A stretch of DNA of 13,557 nucleotides from Oligoflexus sp. (GTDB lineage Bacteria > Bdellovibrionota_B > Oligoflexia > Oligoflexales > Oligoflexaceae): the NCBI GenBank assembly GCA_030151925.1, contig JASLCY010000299.1, positions 1-13,557 of the forward strand, read 5' to 3'. The notes beneath the pieces are model-generated. The model worked only from the letters and a program-made list of their open reading frames with translations, had not been told where the DNA came from and did not search any database. Below are positions 1 to 7,549 of this stretch, piece by piece; positions within the stretch are counted from its first letter, which is position 1; the number at the start of each line of letters is the position of its first letter. The position numbers were made by a program, and so were the translations under genes.

Positions 1-2
1 GC

Positions 3-1049
3 TGCAACGGACGGCCCCTGAGCCAGATCATCGACGACGTGCTCGATCTTTCCAAAGTCGAAGCCGGCAAGATCACGGTAGAAAAAGTCGAGTTCGACCT
101 GGCTGAGCTCCTCGAGGATATCGTGCATCTCCTGCAGCACAAGGCCGACCAGAAAGCCATCGAGCTCAGGGTCGATTCGGAGCCCGGCTTCACCACCCGC
201 TACCTCTCCGATCCCAACAGGATTCGGCAGATCCTCATTAACATCCTCGGGAACGCCCTGAAGTTCACGGAAGAAGGCTGCATCCATCTGCACTGCACCT
301 TCGCCGCTTCGCCCGATTCGGTGCAGGACGGGCAACTGATCTTCACGATCACCGATACCGGGCTCGGCATCAGCCCCGAGCAGCAGCTGAGGCTCTTCCA
401 GCCTTATGAACAGGCGGAAGTCTCCACCTCGCGTTACTACGGTGGCACCGGCCTCGGCCTGTCGCTCTCGAGGCGCCTGGCCGAGCTGCTCGGCGGCAAC
501 GTCGTGCTGGAAAGCAGCGCGCTCGGAGAAGGCAGCCGTTTTCGTGTGAACATACCCGTGAAAGCGTTGTTCGTGGAAAGGCCGGCGCAACCCGACGAGA
601 GTTTCATGGACCACGCGGACGAGGAACTCCTCACGCCCGAGCTGCGTCTGAACCTTCTTTCAAACGAGATCCTGAAGAACGTGCGCATCCTCCTCGCGGA
701 AGACGCGCCGGACAATCAGCTTCTCATCAGCCAGATCCTCGCTGGTTCGGGAGCCGACGTCGTTGTCGTCGACAACGGTCGGGATGCGGTGAGCCGAGCC
801 TTGCAGGGCGACCAGGATCTTATTCTCATGGATATCCAGATGCCGGTGCTCGGCGGTTATGAGGCCGCTCTGGAGCTGAGGAGCAAGGGCTATCGAGGTC
901 CTATTGTCGCGCTGTCGGCGCATGCCATGGTGGAAGAGAGAAAAAAATCGGAATATTCCGGTTGTGACGACTATCTGACGAAACCCATTGATACAGAAAA
1001 ACTTATTTCCACCATACGCCACTACACGCTGGATGCTTCCATCATTTAG
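3..1049 (+). CDS. Hybrid sensor histidine kinase, C-terminal part (5' end outside window)
   Basis: This is the C-terminal part of a hybrid two-component kinase; the sensor region and phospho-accepting His lie off the left edge. The reading frame is open from base 3. Numbering visible residues from base 3, the first ~25 are the tail of the dimerisation helix (DDVLDLSKVEAGK). An HATPase_c domain follows: N box GNALKF near 83-88, G1 box DTGLGI near 118-123 and G2 box GGTGLGLS near 147-154. After a linker comes a receiver domain (~225-340) with acidic pair E233/D234, phospho-acceptor D277 in LMDIQMP, a Ser switch residue in VALSAH and conserved K327 in LTKPI. The ATPase would phosphorylate the missing His, and phosphate would pass to D277. 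No output domain follows the receiver, so signalling likely goes on to a separate Hpt or regulator protein. The signal sensed cannot be told from this fragment. The TAG stop is followed by 149 bp without a clear terminator. Confidence 0.95.
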   Translation, partial: CNGRPLSQIIDDVLDLSKVEAGKITVEKVEFDLAELLEDIVHLLQHKADQKAIELRVDSEPGFTTRYLSDPNRIRQILINILGNALKFTEEGCIHLHCTFAASPDSVQDGQLIFTITDTGLGISPEQQLRLFQPYEQAEVSTSRYYGGTGLGLSLSRRLAELLGGNVVLESSALGEGSRFRVNIPVKALFVERPAQPDESFMDHADEELLTPELRLNLLSNEILKNVRILLAEDAPDNQLLISQILAGSGADVVVVDNGRDAVSRALQGDQDLILMDIQMPVLGGYEAALELRSKGYRGPIVALSAHAMVEERKKSEYSGCDDYLTKPIDTEKLISTIRHYTLDASII

Positions 1050-1094
1050 TTCCGCCTTGACGACGCAAAGCGACGCCATCGCAGACATGATGAG

Positions 1095-1138
1095 ATGGCT
1101 TCTAAAGGATTTCTGACTGTTCTCTTAGGTTTAGCCAT
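1095..1138 (+). promoter_or_regulatory. Imperfect inverted repeat upstream of the ABC operon
   Basis: ATGGCT at 1095-1100 is the reverse complement of AGCCAT at 1133-1138, and CTAA at 1102-1105 can pair with TTAG at 1125-1128, giving an imperfect hairpin. It sits about 60 bp upstream of the ABC ATPase start. No T-run follows, so it is not a standard terminator; it may be a leader structure, an operator or chance. I found no convincing -35/-10 pair in 1050-1198. Confidence 0.2.
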
Positions 1139-1187
1139 GCAATATCAGTCTTCTCATCCCGCTCGGTATGAACACGATTGATTTTGT

Positions 1188-1192
1188 AAGGA
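1188..1192 (+). promoter_or_regulatory. Shine-Dalgarno of the ABC ATPase gene
   Basis: AAGGA lies 6 bases before the ATG at 1199. It fixes that start, which also gives the usual short N-terminus (MSLSIQGISK) ahead of the first strand of the ATPase fold. Confidence 0.7.
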
Positions 1193-1198
1193 TACTCC

Positions 1199-2074
1199 AT
1201 GAGTTTATCGATCCAAGGCATTTCCAAGACCTATCCGAATGGCGTACGGGCACTGCGTGGAATCAATCTCGAAATACCGACAGGTATGTTTGGTCTCTTA
1301 GGACCGAACGGAGCGGGCAAATCATCGCTCATGCGGACGCTCGCCACCCTGCAGGATCCCGATGCCGGCGCGATCTCCTTTCACGGCCTGGACATACTCA
1401 AGGATAAAACCGCCCTGCGGCGCCAGCTCGGTTACCTGCCGCAAGAGTTCGACGTCTATCCCAAGACCTCGGCCGAAGACCTCCTCGATTACCTCGCCGA
1501 ACTCAAAGGCGTCTCGGATCGCAAGGCGCGCCGCGAGCTCGTCGATCACCTGCTCGGCATCACCAACCTCACGGCGGCGAAGAAAAAAGCCGTGGCGACC
1601 TATTCGGGCGGCATGAAGCAGCGTTTCGGCATCGCCCAGGCCTTGATCGGCCGACCGAAGATCATCATCGTCGACGAACCGACCGCCGGCCTCGATCCGG
1701 AAGAACGCGTGCGGTTCCACAACCTCCTCGCCGACATCAGCAGCGACGTGACCGTCATCCTCTCCACGCACATCGTGAGCGACGTCAGCGACCTTTGCCA
1801 GAACTTCGCGATCATCAACAAGGGCGAAGTCCTCGCGAACATGACCCCGCGCACCGCGATCGAGAGCCTCAAGGGCAAACTCTGGGAAAAACGCATCCCG
1901 CGCGGCCAGGTCGATAACGGCTTCCAGGAATCGCAGGTGGTCTCCATGCACCTGTCGATGGGCGACCAGGTCGTCCGCCTCTACGGGGAAGGCCTCGATT
2001 CGCTCGGCGCCGAGCCCGCGCAACCGACTCTCGAAGACTACTACTTCATCAAGATCAAGGGAGTCGCCTCATGA
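1199..2074 (+). CDS. ABC transporter ATP-binding protein (partner of a permease-peptidase)
   Basis: This 291-residue nucleotide-binding subunit would hydrolyse ATP at the inner face of the membrane to drive the permease encoded next. All ABC motifs are visible: Walker A GPNGAGKSS at 35-43 (K41), Q-loop Q82, signature YSGGMKQR at 135-142, Walker B IIIVDEP at 155-161 with catalytic E160, D-loop GLDP at 164-167 and switch H191. The signature starts YSGG instead of LSGG, which is common in ABC-2 type exporters. After about residue 220 there is a C-terminal extension of ~70 residues, as in many drug or lipid exporter ATPases. Its last codons overlap the next start (ATGA), so the two proteins are translationally coupled and made together. 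The cargo is unknown. The family assignment is secure, the exporter role is inferred from the ABC-2-like permease. Confidence 0.95.
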   Translation: MSLSIQGISKTYPNGVRALRGINLEIPTGMFGLLGPNGAGKSSLMRTLATLQDPDAGAISFHGLDILKDKTALRRQLGYLPQEFDVYPKTSAEDLLDYLAELKGVSDRKARRELVDHLLGITNLTAAKKKAVATYSGGMKQRFGIAQALIGRPKIIIVDEPTAGLDPEERVRFHNLLADISSDVTVILSTHIVSDVSDLCQNFAIINKGEVLANMTPRTAIESLKGKLWEKRIPRGQVDNGFQESQVVSMHLSMGDQVVRLYGEGLDSLGAEPAQPTLEDYYFIKIKGVAS

Positions 2075-5000
2075 GCGCGAGTTTTTGGACGAACCTCAAA
2101 TTCGAGCTGACCAGCCGCAAGAAGTTCATCTCGAGCTATCTCTACTTCGCGCTCTTCGCGACCCTCGCCTATCTCCTCGTCATGGGGATGGGCGGAGCGA
2201 TGGGCGGCGTGAACGTGAGTTTCGGTCTTTCGCAGAAGGTGCTCGTCAACAGCCCTTACGCGATCTCCCTGCTGTTCTCGCTCATGTCGCTCTTCGGGGT
2301 GCTGGTGATCTCGCCGGTCTTCGGCCGCTCGGTCTGCAAGGACTACGACGCGAAATTCGATCAGATCGTGTTCGCGACGCCGGCGCATCGCACCGGTTTC
2401 TATCTCGGGCGTTTCGTCGGCGCGACGGTCTTCTGCCTGTTCGCCTTCTTCGGCCTCGTGGTCGGGTACTATCTCGGCTCCGTCTCGCCTTGGGTGCAGA
2501 AGTCGCTGTTCACCGCCAACCGCCTCTCCTTCTATCTCTGGCCCTTCTTCGTCAGCGTGCTGCCGAACATCATGATCTTCGGCAGCCTCGCTTTCGCGGT
2601 GGCGGCCTTCACCAAACGCATGAGCGCGGTGTATTTTACCGGCATCCTGAGCTTCATGGGCTACATCTTCGCCGGGTCCTTCACCGGGGACCTCGAGAAG
2701 AAGACCCTCGCGAGCCTCGTCGATCCCTTCGGCATCAATGCGATCTCGCGCCTCACGGAATACTGGTCGGTCGCCGAGAGGAACAGCCGCCTCATACCCA
2801 TCCAGGGCATCTTCCTCGCGAACCGGGCCCTATGGTTGGGCGTGGCCCTCACGCTGCTCGCCGCGGCGATCTACTTCGCCCAGAGGCGCAGTCCTAAGGC
2901 GAAACAGAAAGCGGAGACTCTCAAGGCTCCCGACGAGAGCCGGGCGCCGATGCCGGAAAGGAAATCGATCCAGGCGGCCGCGCGAGCGGCCCTCGATTTC
3001 TCGCCTCGCGCGCGGTTCTCGCTCTTCCTCTCCCAGCTGAAGTTCGAGACGAAGAGCGCCCTGAAGAACATCTATTTCGTCTGCCTGACCTTTGCCGGCA
3101 TCCTCTACGTCTTCATCGCCGCGGGACAGCACGGCCTGATCTACGGAACGGAGACCTATCCCGTCACGTACAGCATGCTCGAACTCATCGCGGGTTCGTT
3201 CAACATCTTCTTCATCATCATCATCCTGTTCTACACGGGAGAATTGATCTGGCGCGATCGCCAGTCCCGCATGAACCAACTGATCGACGCGATGCCGACC
3301 CCTCTCTGGCTCTCCAGCGCCGCGAAATTCGGCGCGATGCAGGTCCTCATCCTGTGCACCCTGGCGATCCTCGCCGTCTGCAACATGCTCGTGCAGGCCA
3401 GCAAGGGCTATACGCACTTCGAACTGGGACAGGTGTTCCAAACGCTCTACCTGCAGGAATACGTGAGCCTCTTCGCTCTGAGCGGGCTGGCCTTCTTCAT
3501 CCACACCCTGACCAACAACAAATACCTCGGGCACGGCGTCTTCGTCCTGTATCTTATAGCTAAGATCGTCATGTCGAACGCCGGTTTCGACCATCAGCTC
3601 TATCAGATCGCCAGCGTCCCGACGGCGAAATACTCGGACATGAACGGCTTCGGCCCCTTCCTGGGCCGCGTCCACGCGTTGCAGCTCTATTGGTTCTTCG
3701 GCGTCGGCCTGATGCTGACCGCCGTCTACCTCTTCTGGGTGCGCGGCACGGAAACCGCGGGCCGCGAGCGCTGGGCCCTGGCGAAGGAGCGTTTCACTCC
3801 GCGCGCGAGGACCGTCGCGGCGCTGCTCTTCCTCGGCTTCCTCCTGCAGGGCGGCTACATCTTCTATAACACCAACGTGCTGAACGAATACCACATGGAG
3901 AAGACGGAAGAGAGGCGCAGCGCCGAATACGAGAAGACCTACAAGGCGAAGTGGGACGAGGCCCCGAGCCTGAAGGTGACGGCCGTCAAAGCCCAGGTCG
4001 ATATCTTCCCGAGCAAGCTCTGGCTCAAGGCCCGCATGGTCTATACCCTCGAGAACAAGACGGGCGCGCCGGTCTCCGATATCTTCCTGAACCTGCCGCT
4101 CCATAAGAAATACTTCACCTTCACGTTCGACCACGACGCGAAGCTCGCGACCGATGACGATGTTCACGACGTGCAGATCTACACCTTCGCCAAGCCGGTC
4201 GAACCGGGCGAGAAAGTGATCTTCACCTCGGACACCGACTACGGTTACGAGGGCTTCCGCAACTCCGGGAACCCGACCGCAATCGCGGGCAATGGCAGCT
4301 TCTTCAACAGCTCCGCCTACTTCCCCACGATCGGCTACAGCCGTAGCGGCGAATTGAGCTCGGATAAGACGCGCGAACAGAACGGGCTCAAGGCCAAGAC
4401 GCGTAATATGCCCGAGATCACGAATGAGAAGGAACGGCAGTATACGTACGTGACCGGACCGGAAGGCGATTGGATCGACTTCGAGGCGACGGTGAGCACC
4501 GATCCCGACCAGATCGCGATCGCGCCGGGCTACCTGCAAAAGGAATGGCGCGAGGGCGGCAGGCGCTACTTCGAATACAAGATGGATAGGAAGATCCTGA
4601 ACTTCTTCGCTTTCCTCTCGGCCCGCTACGAGGTGAAGAGGGATACCTTCAACGGCATCAACCTCGAGATCTATTACAACAAGGGCCACGAGTACGACCT
4701 CGACACGATGCTGGCCGCGACCAAGGCCGGGCTCGCCTATTACAGCGAAACCTTCGGCCCTTACCAGCACAAGCAGTTCCGCATCATCGAGTTCCCGCGT
4801 TACGCGAGCTTCGCCCAGTCCTTCCCGAACACGATCCCCTTCTCCGAGGCGATCGGCTTCATCGCGAAGGTCGATCCGAAGAACCCGAAGGACCTCGATT
4901 ATCCCTATCAGGTGACGGCCCACGAGCTCGCTCACCAGTGGTGGGCGCATCAGGTCATAGGCGCGAACGTCCAAGGCTCGACCATGCTGGTCGAAACGCT

Positions 5001-5676
5001 GGCGGAATACTCTTCGCTGCTGCTCATGGAGAAGAAGTTCGGCCGCGAGAAGATGAGCCGCTATCTCGACTACGAAAGGGACCACTACCTCACGGGCCGC
5101 TCCAGCGAAGACAAGGCGGAGGAACCCCTCGCGCTCAACGACGGCCAGCCTTACCTCCACTACAACAAGGGCGCGCTCGTGATGTATGCGCTCAAGGAGT
5201 ATATAGGCGAGAAAGAGCTCAATGCGGCCATCAGGAAGTATGCGGATAAAGTCCGTTATCAGGAGCCGCCGTTCACGACTTCGCTCGAGCTCGTGGATTC
5301 GCTCAAAAGGGACCTCGATCCCAAATACCGGGGCCTGATCGACGACATGCTGATGAAGATCACGCTATACGACAACCGCATCCTCAGCGCCGACGTGAAA
5401 GAGGAGAACGGCACCTTCAACGTCAGGCTCGAGGTGAAGGGCAAGAAGATGTATTCATCCGAGAAGGGCGAGGAGACCGAAGCGCCTTTGGACCTCGACG
5501 TGCCCGTCGTGCTCGAGGACGAGCAGGGCAAGGTCCTGGCGGAGACGCATTATCCGTTGAAGTCGGCCGATAACAGCATCCTCATCTCCTCGAAGGTGAA
5601 GCCCTATAAGGTCAAGCTCGATCCGCTCGGCGTCCTGATCGACGCGAATCGGGACGACAACCAGAAGAAGCTGTGA
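2071..5676 (+). CDS. ABC-2-type permease fused to a C-terminal M1-family metallopeptidase
   Basis: This 1201-residue membrane protein joins an ABC permease to a zinc peptidase. I count six hydrophobic segments in a first half (about 22-42, 63-84, 110-134, 153-177, 184-202, 251-268), a charged linker (269-332) and six in a second half (334-353, 370-390, 417-437, 465-481, 486-503, 537-559). A thirteenth segment (581-603) places the rest outside the cytoplasm. The peptidase region (~650-1100) has zinc ligands H951 and H955 in HELAH, E975 in VETLAEY, and a probable catalytic Y1031 in HYNKGA. The usual GxMEN substrate motif is absent; FAQSFPNTIPFSE (914-926) sits in its place. The zinc Glu comes 19 residues after the second His, against 18 in classical M1 enzymes. 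A beta-rich tail (~1110-1201) ends the protein. It overlaps the ATPase gene by 4 bp, with AAGGGAG (2057-2063) before the ATG. This architecture recurs in annotated bacterial genomes as 'ABC transporter permease/M1 family aminopeptidase'; I know of no assigned substrate. Confidence 0.92.
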   Translation: MSASFWTNLKFELTSRKKFISSYLYFALFATLAYLLVMGMGGAMGGVNVSFGLSQKVLVNSPYAISLLFSLMSLFGVLVISPVFGRSVCKDYDAKFDQIVFATPAHRTGFYLGRFVGATVFCLFAFFGLVVGYYLGSVSPWVQKSLFTANRLSFYLWPFFVSVLPNIMIFGSLAFAVAAFTKRMSAVYFTGILSFMGYIFAGSFTGDLEKKTLASLVDPFGINAISRLTEYWSVAERNSRLIPIQGIFLANRALWLGVALTLLAAAIYFAQRRSPKAKQKAETLKAPDESRAPMPERKSIQAAARAALDFSPRARFSLFLSQLKFETKSALKNIYFVCLTFAGILYVFIAAGQHGLIYGTETYPVTYSMLELIAGSFNIFFIIIILFYTGELIWRDRQSRMNQLIDAMPTPLWLSSAAKFGAMQVLILCTLAILAVCNMLVQASKGYTHFELGQVFQTLYLQEYVSLFALSGLAFFIHTLTNNKYLGHGVFVLYLIAKIVMSNAGFDHQLYQIASVPTAKYSDMNGFGPFLGRVHALQLYWFFGVGLMLTAVYLFWVRGTETAGRERWALAKERFTPRARTVAALLFLGFLLQGGYIFYNTNVLNEYHMEKTEERRSAEYEKTYKAKWDEAPSLKVTAVKAQVDIFPSKLWLKARMVYTLENKTGAPVSDIFLNLPLHKKYFTFTFDHDAKLATDDDVHDVQIYTFAKPVEPGEKVIFTSDTDYGYEGFRNSGNPTAIAGNGSFFNSSAYFPTIGYSRSGELSSDKTREQNGLKAKTRNMPEITNEKERQYTYVTGPEGDWIDFEATVSTDPDQIAIAPGYLQKEWREGGRRYFEYKMDRKILNFFAFLSARYEVKRDTFNGINLEIYYNKGHEYDLDTMLAATKAGLAYYSETFGPYQHKQFRIIEFPRYASFAQSFPNTIPFSEAIGFIAKVDPKNPKDLDYPYQVTAHELAHQWWAHQVIGANVQGSTMLVETLAEYSSLLLMEKKFGREKMSRYLDYERDHYLTGRSSEDKAEEPLALNDGQPYLHYNKGALVMYALKEYIGEKELNAAIRKYADKVRYQEPPFTTSLELVDSLKRDLDPKYRGLIDDMLMKITLYDNRILSADVKEENGTFNVRLEVKGKKMYSSEKGEETEAPLDLDVPVVLEDEQGKVLAETHYPLKSADNSILISSKVKPYKVKLDPLGVLIDANRDDNQKKL

Positions 5677-5686
5677 TCGAACCATG

Positions 5687-5724
5687 AAAAAAGCCCCTCA
5701 CGCTCGGCGCGAGGGGCTTTTTTT
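5687..5724. terminator. Bidirectional rho-independent terminator
   Basis: AAAAAAGCCCCTC (5687-5699) pairs with GAGGGGC followed by seven Ts (5711-5724) around an 11-base loop. The GC core is seven pairs, and the A-run and T-run give a U-tract on either strand. It sits between the convergent permease stop (5676) and site-2 protease stop (5736), so it can end both transcripts. Confidence 0.93.
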
Positions 5725-5735
5725 CGCTCGTCATC

Positions 5736-6389
5736 TCAAGAGAAGAGCCGCTGGGCGAAGAGTTCGAAGGTCACGACGATGACCATAGCGAGTTTGCCCA
5801 GCCAGCTGAATCCGCCGACGAACATCAGGGCCAGCAAAGCCCAGTTGCCGTAGGGCACGACGTATTCATCGTAGGTCTGCTTCATCGAATAAGGCAGCAA
5901 CTCATAGAGCACCGTGCCGCCGTCGAGCGGATACACAGGCAGCATATTGAAGAGGCCCAGGATAGCGTTGACGAGCACCATCGCCTGGGCGAGGCGGCTG
6001 AAGGCGATGAACGGGCTCGCTTCTCCGACGTCCCTGAGCGCGAAGACCGCGATCACCGACAAAAAGCAGAGCACGAAGTTCGTCAGGGGGCCGGAGCCGG
6101 CTACGAGGATTTGGCCCCATTTATAGTTCTTGAAGTTCCTTGGCTCGATGGGCGTAGGCTTCGCCCAGCCGAAGATAAAACCACCTAGCATTGCGCCTAT
6201 GAACGGAAATATGATGGTGCCGACCGGATCCATGTGGGGAATGGGATTGAGCGTCAGGCGCCCTTCGATCTGCGGCGTGCGGTCGCCCATGAGCCTGGCG
6301 AGCAGAGCGTGGCCCGCTTCATGAAACGTCAGCGAGATGATGAGGGCGATCATCATGTTCATCACGCGCGCGGCTTGAGTAAAGTCCAT
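5736..6389 (-). CDS. Site-2 protease family (M50) intramembrane zinc metalloprotease
   Basis: This is a compact, almost wholly membrane-embedded protease of about 217 residues. The first core helix carries HEAGH (23-27 from the chosen start), whose two His bind zinc with the Glu as general base. The second motif, NMLPVYPLDGG, supplies the third ligand D156. The GSGPLTN segment lies in the middle helix, as in M50B members. No PDZ or CBS domain is present, so it resembles minimal YwhC-like proteins and not RseP. In-frame ATGs exist up to 6437, but AAAGGA on the minus strand (6395-6400) sits 5 bases before the ATG at 6389, and no ribosome site precedes the upstream one, so I take 6389. It diverges from the esterase gene and shares a terminator with the ABC operon. 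Known relatives cut membrane-bound substrates such as anti-sigma factors or signal-peptide remnants; the target here is unknown. Confidence 0.9.
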   Translation of the reverse strand: MDFTQAARVMNMMIALIISLTFHEAGHALLARLMGDRTPQIEGRLTLNPIPHMDPVGTIIFPFIGAMLGGFIFGWAKPTPIEPRNFKNYKWGQILVAGSGPLTNFVLCFLSVIAVFALRDVGEASPFIAFSRLAQAMVLVNAILGLFNMLPVYPLDGGTVLYELLPYSMKQTYDEYVVPYGNWALLALMFVGGFSWLGKLAMVIVVTFELFAQRLFS

Positions 6390-6458
6390 GGCCATCCTTT
6401 GCATTGAGTGCGGAAACAGAACAAACGGTCTCATCATATCAAAATCAGGAGAACTTGC
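6390..6458. promoter_or_regulatory. Divergent promoter region, M50 protease / esterase
   Basis: These 69 bp separate two divergent starts and must hold signals for both genes. On the minus strand TATGAT (6433-6438) is a good -10 match that would start a protease message about 6426, but no clear -35 precedes it. For the plus strand no convincing pair is visible. The region is more AT-rich than the flanking genes. Confidence 0.35.
6447..6451 (+). promoter_or_regulatory. Shine-Dalgarno that decides the esterase start
   Basis: AGGAG lies 7 bases before the ATG at 6459. It argues against the in-frame GTG at 6408, which would add 17 residues, overlap the divergent control region and lack a ribosome site. 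Confidence 0.8.
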
Positions 6459-7484
6459 ATGCTAACTCGTCTGGCCGAACCGAAGACCCGATACCGCGTC
6501 GTAACGGAGTGGGTTGAGAGTCCGCTGCTCAAAGGCAATCCTTCGGGTTTTGAAGCGAGACGTCCTTTGACCGTCCTCGTGCCCGAGGGCGATAGCCGCG
6601 ATAGGTTTCCGGTGCTCTATAATCTCGCGGCATGGACCCGCGCGGGTCGCACGGCCGCCCAATGGGAGCCTTTCCGCGAAAGCCTCACCGACCGACTCGA
6701 ACGTCTCACGCAATCTGGCGTGATGAAGCCGAGCCTAGTCGTCTGTCCCGATCTCTACAGCTGGTACGGCGGCAGCCAGTTCATCAACTCCTCCTACTTC
6801 GGCCCGCATGCCGACCACATCGTGAAAGAACTGCTGCCCTATATCGAAGCCAACTATCCCGCGCTGCCCGGCGCGGCCTCGCGCGCGGTCTTCGGTATTT
6901 CCTCCGGCGGTTACGGGGCGCTGCGCCTGGCTATGGATTATCCCGGAGAATTCGCTGCCATCGCCTGCCATTCGGGAGACATGGGCTTCGAGCTCCTCTA
7001 TCGCCGCGACCTCGTCGAATTCTGTTATGCGCTGGCGCGTTACAGCGGTTCCGTGGACGCTTATATCGAGGCTCTGAAGAAGCTGCCGAAACTTTCCGGC
7101 AAGGATACGCACCTGCTCATGCTTTTCGGTATGGCCGGCTTTTATAGCCCGAATCATAAGGCGGGCTACGACCTCCCGATCGATCCTCTCACGGGCGAAG
7201 TGCGTGATGATGTGTGGCGCCGCTGGCTCGAACACGATCCGGTCGTCCGCCTCGACAAACCCGAGGTGCAGGCGGCTTTGCGTCAGCTCAAACTCCTCTA
7301 TATCGAGTGTGGCAGCCGTGATCAGTATCACCTGCAGTTCGGCGCAAGGCAGCTGAGGAAAAAGCTCGAAGGCTTCGGAATTGCACATAAAGGTTTTGAG
7401 TTCGACGACAACCATTCCGGTACGTCTTATCGCTATGATATAAGTTTGCCAATGATCAGCGAAGTTTTACGCCACCAATCTTGA
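6459..7484 (+). CDS. Putative alpha/beta-hydrolase esterase (esterase D / PF00756-like)
   Basis: This 341-residue protein has the alpha/beta-hydrolase layout of the putative esterase family (enterochelin esterase and S-formylglutathione hydrolase relatives). An N-terminal strand region with RPLTVLVPEG leads to the nucleophile elbow GISSGGYGALRLA, where GxSxG spans 146-150 and S148 is the likely nucleophile. D288 in ECGSRDQYH is a candidate acid and H319 in DDNHSGTSYRY the likely catalytic His near the C-terminus, as the family expects. It probably cleaves a carboxyl or thio-ester; no residue pattern points to a particular substrate. No signal peptide or membrane segment is visible, so it should be cytoplasmic. 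It is transcribed away from the M50 protease and stands 65 bp before trxB in the same direction. That gap shows no terminator, so read-through into trxB is possible. Confidence 0.85.
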   Translation: MLTRLAEPKTRYRVVTEWVESPLLKGNPSGFEARRPLTVLVPEGDSRDRFPVLYNLAAWTRAGRTAAQWEPFRESLTDRLERLTQSGVMKPSLVVCPDLYSWYGGSQFINSSYFGPHADHIVKELLPYIEANYPALPGAASRAVFGISSGGYGALRLAMDYPGEFAAIACHSGDMGFELLYRRDLVEFCYALARYSGSVDAYIEALKKLPKLSGKDTHLLMLFGMAGFYSPNHKAGYDLPIDPLTGEVRDDVWRRWLEHDPVVRLDKPEVQAALRQLKLLYIECGSRDQYHLQFGARQLRKKLEGFGIAHKGFEFDDNHSGTSYRYDISLPMISEVLRHQS

Positions 7485-7540
7485 GGGAGCGTGACTTCCG
7501 CGACCTTGGCTGTTATCTTGGCCTGAATTTGTGTTGATAC

Positions 7541-7545
7541 GAGGA
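7541..7545 (+). promoter_or_regulatory. Shine-Dalgarno of trxB
   Basis: GAGGA sits 4 bases before the ATG at 7550, which begins the expected short N-terminus leading directly into the FAD-binding strand. I could not find a convincing sigma-70 promoter in 7485-7549. Confidence 0.65.
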
Positions 7546-7549
7546 TATT

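Noticed and set aside
2830..5160. A 776-codon open frame antisense to the permease-peptidase gene
   Set aside because: It lies wholly opposite a gene with clear domains, its product is a repetitive Arg/Val/Asp/Glu-rich string with no recognisable fold, and such frames are expected opposite GC-rich genes with G or C at third positions.
6387..6437. Longer start for the M50 protease at 6437
   Set aside because: No ribosome site precedes it, while AAAGGA is well placed before the ATG at 6389, and the extra 16 residues are not part of the family core.
7506..7523. TTGGC-N7-TTGGC before trxB, resembling a sigma-54 -24/-12 element
   Set aside because: The -12 part reads TTGG and not TTGC, and the conserved ACG after TTGGC is missing. 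It may be only a short direct repeat.
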